From assembly GCA_944322675.1 (NCBI GenBank), contig CALUPO010000008.1, positions 1-64,000 of the forward strand: DNA of 64,000 nucleotides, in the 5' to 3' direction. Below, one piece after another: positions 8,719-17,142 of the stretch (within the stretch, counting starts at the first letter, position 1; every line of letters starts with the position of its first letter). The translations under genes and the position numbers were made by a program. A model generated the notes under the pieces. The model did no database searches. It saw only the letters and a program-made list of their open reading frames with translations, and had not been told where the DNA came from. This DNA is from Candidatus Gastranaerophilales bacterium. Its GTDB lineage: Bacteria; Cyanobacteriota; Vampirovibrionia; Gastranaerophilales; Gastranaerophilaceae.

Positions 8719-9780
8719 TTATTTTTCAATCCAACCGCCGCCTATTAAAGATTTATCCTTAAGATCATAAAAAACAGCTGCTTGTCCATTTGTAACAGAT
8801 GAGACAGGCTCCTCAAAAGCAACATGAGCTTCATGATTTTTTGTAAGACATATCTTAGCTTTAAAATAGTTCATATTATATCTTATTTTTACAAATGCAT
8901 CGAATTCTTGATGGTTATAATTTGGATTTTGAATAAAAACATTTTTTAAGTTAACAAAATATTCATCAAGTTCATGTCTTTCACCCAAGTAAACAATATT
9001 ATTGGCACTATCAATATTCAAAACATATAAAGGGACCTCATAAGATAATCCAATACCTTTTCTTTGACCCACGGTATAAAAATAACATCCTTCATGTTTT
9101 CCAACCACTTTATTTTCACTTTTTAAAATAAAATCACCCTCATTCACTCCAAATTTTCTAAGGAGATATTTTTTAGTAGTGCAAGGTTTTTTTATAAAAC
9201 AAATATCCTGACTTTCTTTTAAAGATTTTGAAGGTAAATTATTCTTACGTGCAATAGTTTTAACCTCATCTTTTGTTAAATCACAAAGAGGAAATAATGT
9301 TTTTGATAGTTGATGTTGATTCAATTCAAATAAATAATAAAGCTGATCTTTTTTGCTATCCGAAGCAGCTTTTAAAGAATAAACACCATTTTCAACTTCA
9401 ATTCGTGCATAATGACCTGTTGCAACATAATCACAATTTTGAACATTTATTGCAAAATCAAATAATTTTCCCCATTTTATAGTCTTATTACATACAATGC
9501 AAGGGTTTGGAGTTCTACCGTTTTTATAATCATTTTCAAAATATTCAACAACATTATTCTTAAAATCTGAAGATAAATCGACAACATAATGTTCAATATT
9601 TAAAGCATCAGCAACTTTTTTTGCATTATGAACAATGACATCAAAATTTTCATCATCCAACATTTTAGCAGTAAGTCCAATAACGTTATATCCTAATTTT
9701 TTAAGTAAAAATGCACTAACAGAACTATCAACTCCACCGCTTAACAATACCCCCGCTTTAGGAGATAACGTCGTTTTCAT
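8719..9780 (-). CDS. mnmA: tRNA-specific 2-thiouridylase
   Basis: MnmA adds sulfur to C2 of U34 in tRNA for Lys, Glu and Gln. The N-terminal PP-loop LLSGGVDSSV, the first catalytic cysteine in TPNPCIVCN, the second in the SQDICF segment and the CYFYTVGQRKGIGL motif are all present. The 353-residue length is standard. It overlaps the gene upstream (ending 9758) by 23 nt, so the two are co-transcribed and probably translationally coupled. With mnmE at 6045-7445 it belongs to the wobble-uridine pathway. Confidence 0.97.
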   Translation of the reverse strand: MKTTLSPKAGVLLSGGVDSSVSAFLLKKLGYNVIGLTAKMLDDENFDVIVHNAKKVADALNIEHYVVDLSSDFKNNVVEYFENDYKNGRTPNPCIVCNKTIKWGKLFDFAINVQNCDYVATGHYARIEVENGVYSLKAASDSKKDQLYYLFELNQHQLSKTLFPLCDLTKDEVKTIARKNNLPSKSLKESQDICFIKKPCTTKKYLLRKFGVNEGDFILKSENKVVGKHEGCYFYTVGQRKGIGLSYEVPLYVLNIDSANNIVYLGERHELDEYFVNLKNVFIQNPNYNHQEFDAFVKIRYNMNYFKAKICLTKNHEAHVAFEEPVSSVTNGQAAVFYDLKDKSLIGGGWIEK

Positions 9781-10312
9781 AATAATTTATTCCCTCCTGA
9801 GTTAATATATAATGTTTTAAGGAATTTACATTTTCACTTTCATCAAGTTTTATATACCCGTTTGCCATTGCCTCCTCCAATACAGGATGATCAATAGGAA
9901 AGTTGGTTAAAGGATATATTTTATTATTTATTTGCTTTAAAGTAAAACTTTTTAAATTTTCAATAGTATTTAAATAATAAGCACAAAGTATAAATCTTTT
10001 AATATTACTTTGAGGATTTTTTTCAAAATAAAATGTTTTAAAAGCATCCTCTTCGAATTGTTTTTCAATTACCTGAGTTTTAGGATTTTCCATAGCTTCA
10101 TTTAACTTATCTTCAAAAGTAATTTGTTTAGATTCACTTGATTGGGATATATCATTTTGAGCGGGCAAATTTGTTTCATCTTCATCTAGTTTATTTTTTT
10201 CAAAAATTTTTTTTAAATAATATTCTGATTTATTATTAAAAACTTCTAAATTATCAGTTGAAAACTCAAATTCTAAGTTATCCTTTTTTACTTTAAAATA
10301 ATAATTATACAT
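9758..10312 (-). CDS. Hypothetical protein, possible winged-helix C-terminal domain
   Basis: I do not recognise this 184-residue protein. The middle (about 45-95) is acidic and low in complexity. The C-terminal 90 residues (FILCAYYLNTIENLKSFTL to HYILTQEGINYYEN) look like a compact alpha/beta fold, with a final YxLTxEGxxYYxN segment typical of winged-helix wings; this is a weak fold guess. I start at the ATG at 10312 because a -10 box (TAAAAT, 10332-10337) lies just upstream of it. A GTG at 10357 would add 15 residues but lies before that box. It overlaps mnmA by 23 nt. Confidence 0.65.
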   Translation of the reverse strand: MYNYYFKVKKDNLEFEFSTDNLEVFNNKSEYYLKKIFEKNKLDEDETNLPAQNDISQSSESKQITFEDKLNEAMENPKTQVIEKQFEEDAFKTFYFEKNPQSNIKRFILCAYYLNTIENLKSFTLKQINNKIYPLTNFPIDHPVLEEAMANGYIKLDESENVNSLKHYILTQEGINYYENDVIS

Positions 10313-10459
10313 AACTAACCCTAAACCACTTATTTTATTTAAAATATATTTTAACACTTATAAATGTTAAATTTTGTAAAATTTTATATAAAAAAAGTTA
10401 ATTTTTTTACATAAAATAACTTTATTTATATATAAAGTAAGTGATTAGGAGATTTAAGT

Positions 10460-10930
10460 ATGAATTTAAGTGGAATCAATTTTGGCATGCAACCTTTTGG
10501 TAGTCAATATCAAAACATAAACAATCAAAACATGCCGGGTCAAACAATACCAGGACAAATGAGCAATAATAATCCTAATATAAATGGTAATCAGTACACA
10601 CAACTTCCCGGCAATTATAGAGGATATTTTATACCGTATCCTCAAGCCTATAATGGAGTTTCAATGCCTAATTTAACAAAAAGCTTTGGTCAGCAACAAA
10701 TTCAACAACCGCAGCAATTAACACAACCACAGTTGCAGCAGCAGCAAATACAACAATATAAAAATATAATAAATAACACAAATACTCCACAAAGTTTTGG
10801 AAACACAACACCTCAACAAACAAATATCTCTCAAGCTCAGCCATTACAGCTAAATAAGAATAATGTTATGATGAACAATTATCCACCTTTATATGAACAA
10901 AATGCAAATCCTAATCAGATGCAAACATAA
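10460..10930 (+). CDS. Glutamine/asparagine/proline-rich low-complexity protein
   Basis: This 156-residue protein is very rich in Q, N and P, with runs such as QPQLQQQQIQQ. It has no signal peptide or membrane segment and is probably disordered. It begins MNLSGINFGMQPFG, so INFG at residues 6-9 fits the [NST]-F-[GK] motif seen near the N terminus of other hypothetical proteins here; KSFG recurs at about 74. A ribosome binding site (TTAGGAG) precedes the ATG and a terminator follows, so the frame is real. The function is unknown. Confidence 0.7.
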   Translation: MNLSGINFGMQPFGSQYQNINNQNMPGQTIPGQMSNNNPNINGNQYTQLPGNYRGYFIPYPQAYNGVSMPNLTKSFGQQQIQQPQQLTQPQLQQQQIQQYKNIINNTNTPQSFGNTTPQQTNISQAQPLQLNKNNVMMNNYPPLYEQNANPNQMQT

Positions 10931-10961
10931 CATTTAAAATGAAAAAAAGTTAAAAAAATAT

Positions 10962-10996
10962 AAAAACTCCTTAATTTTATTTGACAAGGAGTTTTT
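10962..10996 (+). terminator. Terminator after the Q/N-rich gene
   Basis: An 11-bp stem (AAAAACTCCTT, 10962-10972, with 10986-10996) ends in a T run. Its loop and 3' arm hold the -35 box of the following rplU promoter. Confidence 0.85.
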
Positions 10997-11009
10997 TCAT
11001 TGTTATATT
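10981..11009 (+). promoter_or_regulatory. Promoter of rplU-rpmA overlapping the upstream terminator
   Basis: A consensus -35 box TTGACA (10981-10986) is separated by exactly 17 nt from TATATT (11004-11009). Transcription would start near 11016 and leave a leader of about 80 nt before rplU. That leader holds the GC-richer stretch GACTGCGGCACC. L21 operons often carry autoregulatory leaders, but I could not match this one to a known fold. Confidence 0.7.
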
Positions 11010-11098
11010 TATATAGTAATAATGTATTAAGAGGTATGCTGTATTAAATGTCAAAAAATGACTGCGGCACCTAAAAATAGAGAGGAACGGTAATAAAA

Positions 11099-11455
11099 AT
11101 GTACGCAATTATTGAAGCTTCAGGAAAACAATACAAAGTTGAAGAAGGTCGTTATGTTGATTTTGAACTTTTAGGTAAGTCTGTTGATGAAAAAGTAACT
11201 TTTGATAAAGTTATTATGCTTGTAAACGGAAAAAAATCAAAAGTTGGACAACCTTATGTTGCTAATGCACAAGTTGAAGGTAAGGTTATAAAAATAGATA
11301 AAAACAAAAAAGTTATTGTTTTTAAACAACGTCCTAAAAAAGGATACCGTCGTAAGCAAGGTCATAGACAAGGTTTTTGCCGTGTTATGATAAATAAAAT
11401 AAAAACTAAGGCTACTGGCGAAAAGACACAAAATAGTTCAAGTGAAGAAGTTTAA
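11099..11455 (+). CDS. rplU: 50S ribosomal protein L21
   Basis: L21 is a large-subunit protein that binds 23S rRNA. MYAIIEASGKQYKVEEGR at the start and the KRRPKKGYRRKQGHRQ-like basic segment (here FKQRPKKGYRRKQGHRQGF) near residue 80 are diagnostic. At 118 residues it has a short serine-rich tail compared with the usual 100-105. It forms the standard rplU-rpmA pair with L27, 28 nt downstream. Confidence 0.97.
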   Translation: MYAIIEASGKQYKVEEGRYVDFELLGKSVDEKVTFDKVIMLVNGKKSKVGQPYVANAQVEGKVIKIDKNKKVIVFKQRPKKGYRRKQGHRQGFCRVMINKIKTKATGEKTQNSSSEEV

Positions 11456-11483
11456 TTAATAATTATAGATAGGAGAAATAAAA

Positions 11484-11741
11484 ATGGCACATAAGAAAGG
11501 TGTTGGGTCTTCCAAAAATGGTCGTGATTCGGAAAGTAAGCGACTTGGTGTAAAAAAATATGGCGGTGAATCTGTTTTAGCAGGAAATATAATTGTTCGT
11601 CAAAGAGGTACAAAAATTCATCCAGGTGTTAATGTTGGAATAGGTTCAGATGATACTTTATATGCTTTAATTGATGGGCAGGTAAAATATGAGCCTTATC
11701 GACGCACACGCAAACAGGTTAGTGTTTACGCTTCAAATTAA
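11484..11741 (+). CDS. rpmA: 50S ribosomal protein L27
   Basis: L27 reaches the peptidyl-transferase centre with its N terminus. [16 protein letters not shown] is the mature form directly, without the cleavable N-terminal extension found in Firmicutes, so no Prp-type processing is needed. At 85 residues it is full length. A good AGGAG ribosome binding site precedes it. It ends the rplU-rpmA transcript at the terminator at 11767-11796. Confidence 0.97.
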   Translation: MAHKKGVGSSKNGRDSESKRLGVKKYGGESVLAGNIIVRQRGTKIHPGVNVGIGSDDTLYALIDGQVKYEPYRRTRKQVSVYASN

Positions 11742-11766
11742 GTTATAATAAATTTTATAATTAAAT

Positions 11767-11796
11767 AAAAAGAACAGTTTTAAAACTGTTCTTTTT
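11767..11796 (+). terminator. Terminator of rplU-rpmA
   Basis: A 30-nt perfect palindrome (two 15-nt arms, AAAAAGAACAGTTTT and its complement) ends in a T-rich run. Confidence 0.88.
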
Positions 11797-11859
11797 TGTT
11801 TTTCTTATAATGTATCTATGCTACAATAAAAATTATAATATAAAAGATAAAGGATATTT

Positions 11860-12939
11860 ATGACTAAGGAAGGTATCTTAGAATTCCAAACAATAGATTT
11901 TGACTATGAATTGCCGCATAATTTAATAGCTCAAGTTCCTGCTTTAAAACGTGATGAATCTAAAATGATGACATTAAACAGGTTTAATGGTGAAATACAA
12001 CATTTGAAATTCTATCAAATTATAGATTTGTTAAACGAAAATGATGTTTTAGTTTTAAATAACACAAAAGTTATTGGAGCACGTATTTTTGGAACAAAAA
12101 AATCCACGGGTGCTAAAATTGAAATATTTTTATTAAAAAAATATAAAAAAGAAAATAACATCTGGGAATGTTTAATAAAACCTTCAAAAAGAGTTAAAGT
12201 TGGTAATAATATTGAAATTTCTCCGGATTTCAACATTATTGTTCTTGAAAAATGTGAACATGATGGCAAATGGATAGTAAAGTTAAATTATAAAAATAAC
12301 AATATTGAAGAAGCAATAAAATTGTATGGTAACATGCCTTTACCTCCATATATTGAACGTAAAATGACAACAAATGAAATAAAAAACCTTGACAAAGAAA
12401 GATATCAAACAGTTTATGCCAAAAATTCAGGTTCAGTGGCAGCACCAACAGCAGGTTTACATTTTAGTAAAGAAGTTCTTGAAAAATTAAGTCAAAAAAA
12501 TATCCAAATTTGTTACATAACCTTAAATGTAGGACTTGGTACTTTTCGTCCTGTAAAAACAAATAATATTTTAGAACATAAAATGGACTATGAAAGTTAC
12601 TTTATTGATGAGAATACAGCAAAAATATTAAATCAAGCAATAGAAACAAAAAAAAATATTGTAGCTTGTGGAACAACAACCGTAAGAACATTAGAAAGTG
12701 TCTATGCCAAACATAATAAAATCGTTGCTGGAGATGGAGAAACAAATCTTTTTATATACCCTGGTTATAAATTTAAAATAGTTAATAAACTTATAACAAA
12801 TTTTCATCTTCCAAAATCAACATTACTTATGCTTGTAAGTGCATTTTCTCAACGAGAATACATATTAAATGCCTATAAAATTGCTATAAATGAAAACTAT
12901 CGCTTTTATAGTTATGGTGATTGCATGTTTTTATATTAG
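11860..12939 (+). CDS. queA: S-adenosylmethionine:tRNA ribosyltransferase-isomerase
   Basis: QueA makes epoxyqueuosine in tRNA by transferring a ribosyl group from SAM to preQ1. The sequence opens with FDYELPHNLIAQVPALKRDESKMM, followed by NNTKVIGARIFG, the AAPTAGLHF motif, the TLNVGLGTFRPV motif and the ITNFHLPKSTLLMLVSAF block near the C terminus; all are hallmarks of the family. At 359 residues it is slightly longer than the usual 340-355. AAAGGA lies before the ATG. No preQ1 riboswitch was recognised upstream. Confidence 0.97.
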   Translation: MTKEGILEFQTIDFDYELPHNLIAQVPALKRDESKMMTLNRFNGEIQHLKFYQIIDLLNENDVLVLNNTKVIGARIFGTKKSTGAKIEIFLLKKYKKENNIWECLIKPSKRVKVGNNIEISPDFNIIVLEKCEHDGKWIVKLNYKNNNIEEAIKLYGNMPLPPYIERKMTTNEIKNLDKERYQTVYAKNSGSVAAPTAGLHFSKEVLEKLSQKNIQICYITLNVGLGTFRPVKTNNILEHKMDYESYFIDENTAKILNQAIETKKNIVACGTTTVRTLESVYAKHNKIVAGDGETNLFIYPGYKFKIVNKLITNFHLPKSTLLMLVSAFSQREYILNAYKIAINENYRFYSYGDCMFLY

Positions 12940-13132
12940 GTTAAGTAAAAAATTAGTATTTATCATAATTTAGATATTTTTGTTAATTTTTGTAACAATT
13001 TTCACAAAAAGTGAAATATTACATCAGTAATATACTTTATATATCTATCAGATGTATTACGGATATAATATTTGTTCATATTTTTATACTTATTCACACT
13101 TTATACTTATACTTAATTCACACTTTATGCTT

Positions 13133-13158
13133 GGAACATATTATGTTCCTTTTTTTTT
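13133..13158 (+). terminator. Rho-independent terminator downstream of queA
   Basis: A 7-bp stem (GGAACAT with ATGTTCC) and a 3-nt loop are followed by about nine T. Confidence 0.8.
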
Positions 13159-13250
13159 GATATTTATATAAAGTTTACTCTAAAAATAGCAAGAATTTTC
13201 ACTTTAAATATTTTTTAATGCTATAAACTAGGTTTTATTTTTATATTTGC

Positions 13251-13258
13251 TATAAAAT
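13251..13258 (+). promoter_or_regulatory. -10 box (TATAAAAT) placed for a leaderless rqcH mRNA
   Basis: The hexamer TAAAAT ends 7 nt before the rqcH ATG at 13266, so transcription should start at or next to the start codon. No ribosome binding site is present. Confidence 0.6.
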
Positions 13259-13265
13259 AAAATAT

Positions 13266-14957
13266 ATGATTCATATTGATAGTTTGACTTTAAAAGCATT
13301 TTTAAATGAAAATAGTCATATTTTTACAAATGCATATGTTCAAAAAGTGAAACAACCAAGCCGCAAAGAGCTTTTACTTGTGTTGAGAAATTATAGCAAA
13401 AGTTTTAGATTTTATATTAATATTGATGCTTTTTATTATCATATTGCTTTTTTGAGCCTTGAAGACATTGAAAAACGACAAATTGAAACGCCAAAACAAG
13501 CTTTAATGTTCTGTATGCTTTTGAGAAAATATATTGAAAATAGCAAAATTATAAAAATAAACCAGCCAAAACACGAACGAATTGTTGAACTCTTTTTTGA
13601 AACAATAAATGATAACTTTAAAACTGAAAGACTTGTTTTGGCTATTGAATTAATGGGTAAACATAGCAACATTATTCTTTATAACTACGATACAAAAATT
13701 ATTTTAGGCTCTATTCATAATGTTGGAAAAGAAAAAAGCCAATATCGGGAAGTTTTTGGTAATTTACCTTATATTTACCCAAATAAAAAAGAAAAAATTG
13801 ACATAAACAAGATATCATTTGAAGATTTTTTTGACAAAATATCATCCTCACAAATACCAATAAAAAATTTTTTAAACGAAAATTTTTATGATATTACAAA
13901 CGATTTTGCAGCAAAACTTTTATCAACATTTGACCAATTTAACAAGGATTCTAAGAAAAATGTTGAATATTTGTACAATGAATTAATTGATTATACTAAT
14001 TTAAAAAATATCAAACCAGGTTATGATGATAGTTATAAAGCATTTTCAATTTTTGGATTTTGTAATAAAAAAGTTTTAACAGTAAATGAAATGTTGAATG
14101 ATTACTATCAATTTTATATTTTAGAGAACAAATTTAATAGTTTAAAACAAAAAATTATAACTAACTTAAATAAAGAAACAAAAAAATTAGAAACAAATAT
14201 ACTAAGTGTACAAATTGAATTAAATGATACAAAAAAAAGTGACATATACAAACAATATGCGGATTTATTAATGATGAATATATACGATTTAAAAGACATA
14301 AAAAATCAAAAAGAAGTAGTTTTAGAAGATTTTAATACAAATGAAAAAATAAAAATAAAACTTGATGACACATTAAGTATTACAGATAACGCAAATAAAT
14401 ATTATAAAAAATATAGCAAGTTAAAGAAGTCAAAAGATTTTTTAAACGAACGTTTGGATTTATTAAATAATAGATTAGAAAAGATAAGAGAAATCAATCA
14501 TTATGTCAATATTGCAAATGATGTTTGTGATTTGGAACAAATTTTAGAAACAATTGATTCAAAAAATAATCAAATTTCTCCCAAAAAACAGGATAAAAAC
14601 AAAAAAAATAAAATAAACATTGAAACAATGGAAATATCTGGATACACTTTATTTATTGGTAAAAATGACAAGCAAAATGATTATATTCTATCAAAATTAT
14701 CAAATGCAAATGACTTCTGGTTTCATATTAAAGATGCTCCAAGTGCTCATATTATTGTTAAAAATAGTAATAAATTAGAAATGTTGCCTGATGCTATAAT
14801 TTTAAATGTTGCAAAAATTTTAAAAAATATTTCCTATGGACAAAAAGCAAGTAAAGTTTCTATTATATATACAATGAAAAAACATGTAAATAAAGGAACT
14901 TCAAAAGGTTTAGCGTTTGTTACGTATAGTAATGAAAAAGAAATAGTTATAGATTAA
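13266..14957 (+). CDS. rqcH: NFACT family ribosome quality-control protein RqcH
   Basis: RqcH (bacterial Rqc2, formerly called fibronectin-binding protein) binds stalled 50S-nascent chain complexes and adds alanine tails. NFACT-N covers residues 1-180 with ELMGKHSNIILYN, a long coiled coil lies at about 270-420, and the NFACT-R domain lies at about 455-555 with DFWFHIKDAPSAHIIV. The 563 residues match the family. The ATG has no ribosome binding site and lies 7 nt after a -10 box, so the mRNA is probably leaderless. RqcH in an LPS-bearing bacterium fits a cyanobacteria-related lineage. Confidence 0.94.
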   Translation: MIHIDSLTLKAFLNENSHIFTNAYVQKVKQPSRKELLLVLRNYSKSFRFYINIDAFYYHIAFLSLEDIEKRQIETPKQALMFCMLLRKYIENSKIIKINQPKHERIVELFFETINDNFKTERLVLAIELMGKHSNIILYNYDTKIILGSIHNVGKEKSQYREVFGNLPYIYPNKKEKIDINKISFEDFFDKISSSQIPIKNFLNENFYDITNDFAAKLLSTFDQFNKDSKKNVEYLYNELIDYTNLKNIKPGYDDSYKAFSIFGFCNKKVLTVNEMLNDYYQFYILENKFNSLKQKIITNLNKETKKLETNILSVQIELNDTKKSDIYKQYADLLMMNIYDLKDIKNQKEVVLEDFNTNEKIKIKLDDTLSITDNANKYYKKYSKLKKSKDFLNERLDLLNNRLEKIREINHYVNIANDVCDLEQILETIDSKNNQISPKKQDKNKKNKINIETMEISGYTLFIGKNDKQNDYILSKLSNANDFWFHIKDAPSAHIIVKNSNKLEMLPDAIILNVAKILKNISYGQKASKVSIIYTMKKHVNKGTSKGLAFVTYSNEKEIVID

Positions 14958-15042
14958 TAATATAAAAAAACTTTGTCAAAATAAAAAAAATGTAGTATAA
15001 TATATGCAAATAAAAATATAAAATATTAAAGAGGAGATGTCT

Positions 15043-16401
15043 ATGAAATTACATATGCAGGTGTTTATTGCTTTAGGTTTAGGGATAAAGCGTAACTGGC
15101 ATATATTTTTAGGTCTTATTCTGGGTATAATACTGGGGATATTTTTAAATGCCAAAAAGGGTTATTTTGAACTAACCAATCCTCTTGTTTATAGTGGTGT
15201 TATAGCAACATTAAATTTTGTTGGTCAAGCCTTTATTCGTTTGATACAAATGGTTGTTATTCCTTTGATTTTTAGTGCTATAGTAATTGGCATAACAAGT
15301 ATAGGCGATAGTAAACAACTTAGTAAACTTGGCATTAGAATGTTATTGTATTATGGAATTATAACTGTCTTAGCTGTTATTGTAGGTACTTTTTTATCTT
15401 TACTGGTTAAACCCGGTATTGGTGTTCAGTCATTAATAAGTGCACAAAGTGCTTCAGATATTCAGGGATTTGTAAATAGTGCACTTGAAGCTCAATCAGG
15501 AAATTTGTCAAATATATTTTTAAATTTAATTCCTCAAAATCCAATAGCAGCTTTTGCACAGGCTGATATGATACCTATTATAATATTTATAGTAATTTTT
15601 AGTATTGCATTATCAAAAGTTGGTGAAATAAATCGACCTGTAATTTCGTTTTTTGAAAGTATTTTTGCTTCAACAATGAAAGTTACTGATTGGATTATGT
15701 ATCTTGCTGCTCCAGGTGTTTTTGCATTAACAGCAAGTGCTATAGCCAGTTATGGAATAACTATTTTTGATAGTATTGCCAAACTTGCTATTGTTTTATT
15801 AGTAGGGTTTGGTATTCAGTTCTTTATAATTTATCCTTTGCTTATGAAAGTATTCAGTAAAGTACCCGTTATGTTATATTATAGTGCAATAGCAGAAGCT
15901 ATGATGGTAGCTTTTGGAACAGCAAGTTCATCAGCAACTTTGCCTTTGACCATTGCATGTTGCGAAAAACGTGGTATATCAAATAAAGTAGCTAGTTTTG
16001 TACTTCCTTTGGGTGCCACTTTAAATATGGACGGCTCAGCATTATTTCAAGTTGTTTGTGTATTTTTTCTTATGCAAGCATATGGTGTAGCTTTAGAACC
16101 TGTTCAAATAATTTTAATTGCAGCACTAGCTATAGTTTCATCAAGCACCTGTGCAGGAATTCCTGGAGCCGGTCTAATTACCATTGCTTTAATACTAAAT
16201 GGACTTGGATTAACTCCAAATCAGCTTGTTGAAGGTTTTGCTTTCTTGTTTGCCTTTGAACGTATTTTTGATATGTTTAGAACATTAAATAATGTTACAA
16301 GTGATGCCATTATTGCAGGTATAATTGCAGATAATGAAAACGAATTTAACTATGATTTGCTATTAAATGCTAAAGATGATAGTGAAGACGACGAGTTCTA
16401 A
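15043..16401 (+). CDS. Sodium/proton:dicarboxylate (glutamate/aspartate) symporter, DAACS family
   Basis: This is an inner-membrane carrier of the GltP/GltPh type. About eight membrane segments are visible; the ASSSATLP serine-rich loop (HP1), the NMDGSALFQ motif and the SSTCAGIPGAG HP2 segment are classical for the family. The 452 residues are normal. I choose the second ATG (15043): AGGAG lies 6 nt before it but directly abuts the first ATG at 15037. Substrate (glutamate, aspartate, succinate) cannot be fixed. It stands 85 nt after rqcH and 9 nt before the next gene, with which it may be co-transcribed. Confidence 0.93.
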   Translation: MKLHMQVFIALGLGIKRNWHIFLGLILGIILGIFLNAKKGYFELTNPLVYSGVIATLNFVGQAFIRLIQMVVIPLIFSAIVIGITSIGDSKQLSKLGIRMLLYYGIITVLAVIVGTFLSLLVKPGIGVQSLISAQSASDIQGFVNSALEAQSGNLSNIFLNLIPQNPIAAFAQADMIPIIIFIVIFSIALSKVGEINRPVISFFESIFASTMKVTDWIMYLAAPGVFALTASAIASYGITIFDSIAKLAIVLLVGFGIQFFIIYPLLMKVFSKVPVMLYYSAIAEAMMVAFGTASSSATLPLTIACCEKRGISNKVASFVLPLGATLNMDGSALFQVVCVFFLMQAYGVALEPVQIILIAALAIVSSSTCAGIPGAGLITIALILNGLGLTPNQLVEGFAFLFAFERIFDMFRTLNNVTSDAIIAGIIADNENEFNYDLLLNAKDDSEDDEF

Positions 16402-16410
16402 TTTTACCTT

Positions 16411-17142
16411 ATGTGTAAGTCCATTATAGGGTTTTGTGGATATCCCGACCCTTATATAATAAATAAATTAAAAGTTCAATATCCAAATGCCTGTTGGCTT
16501 GATTTGGATGTTGAGCTTTCTTTTGTTAGTGACTATAAAATTTTGCCTCAAGTTTATTGTAAGATTATCAAAAATATTGTTAATAACGCTATTTATTATA
16601 AAAATAAATTAATTACAATTGTTATGGCAATAGGGCGTGAAAAATGTGATAGTGCCGCTTTTGCTTCAATGATTTTAAAAGATATGGGTTTTAATGTTAT
16701 TGAGACAAAATATGAAGATGTTGGAATTGAAAAAAAAGAACCAATAATTTCAACATCAAACTTGCCATTAATTGAAAAGATAAACCTTATAACAAAAGAA
16801 ATTATTGAGCCTGTTGATAAAACTAAATTAAAATTCGTTAAGCCAAGATTTGGATTTTGGGGAGTGCCGCCTAATGATTTGTCAATTTTAAATCTCTTTC
16901 CAGATGACACCCATGTTTATGGCTGGACAAGATGTGTTGAAATGGGAATACCTTTTCATTATGAAACTGAAATAATGATTGATAAGGATGTTCCTACTAT
17001 TTTTTATGCTCAAGCTTTTTGTGCAAAAGCATCACTTGCAAAGTATTTAAGTTTTAAATATAATGGGCTTTACGTTGATATTGATGATATCGCTACAAAT
17101 TCTATTGTTGCAAAAATTGAGGCTTTTATTAATTTAAGATGA
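16411..17142 (+). CDS. Unassigned protein coupled to a CoA-dehydratase-type activase
   Basis: I do not firmly recognise this 243-residue protein. Seven cysteines (2, 9, 28, 50, 79, 175, 204) and a C-terminal segment (DVPTIFYA... DIDDIATNSIVAKIEAFINL) resemble the end of HgdB/YjiM-type 2-hydroxyacyl-CoA dehydratase subunits, which end in a similar RxRIEAF pattern. It is much shorter than those (380-430 residues). The stop overlaps the start of the activase gene as ATGA, so the two proteins are translationally coupled and probably work together. A small iron-sulfur partner of the activase is inferred. Confidence 0.55.
   Translation: MCKSIIGFCGYPDPYIINKLKVQYPNACWLDLDVELSFVSDYKILPQVYCKIIKNIVNNAIYYKNKLITIVMAIGREKCDSAAFASMILKDMGFNVIETKYEDVGIEKKEPIISTSNLPLIEKINLITKEIIEPVDKTKLKFVKPRFGFWGVPPNDLSILNLFPDDTHVYGWTRCVEMGIPFHYETEIMIDKDVPTIFYAQAFCAKASLAKYLSFKYNGLYVDIDDIATNSIVAKIEAFINLR

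Larger units (their letters stand above)
12940..13265 (+). other. Intergenic region with short direct repeats and a terminator
   Basis: No gene is seen. Short repeats run into a hairpin: TTTATACTTA at 13083-13092 and 13100-13109, a variant TTTATGCTT at 13124-13132, and ATTCACAC at 13092-13099 and 13116-13123. The terminator (13133-13158) lies 194 nt after queA, far for a simple 3' end, so an unrecognised small RNA is possible. Confidence 0.45.

Noticed and set aside
11016-11098. Known L21 leader RNA
   Set aside because: A leader of about 80 nt exists, but I could not fit its sequence to a described structure.
13117-13149. Similarity of CACACTTTATGCTTGGAACATATTATGTT-type sequence to the E. 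coli lac promoter
   Set aside because: The resemblance is short and the region ends in a terminator hairpin with no gene directly after it, so chance is more likely.
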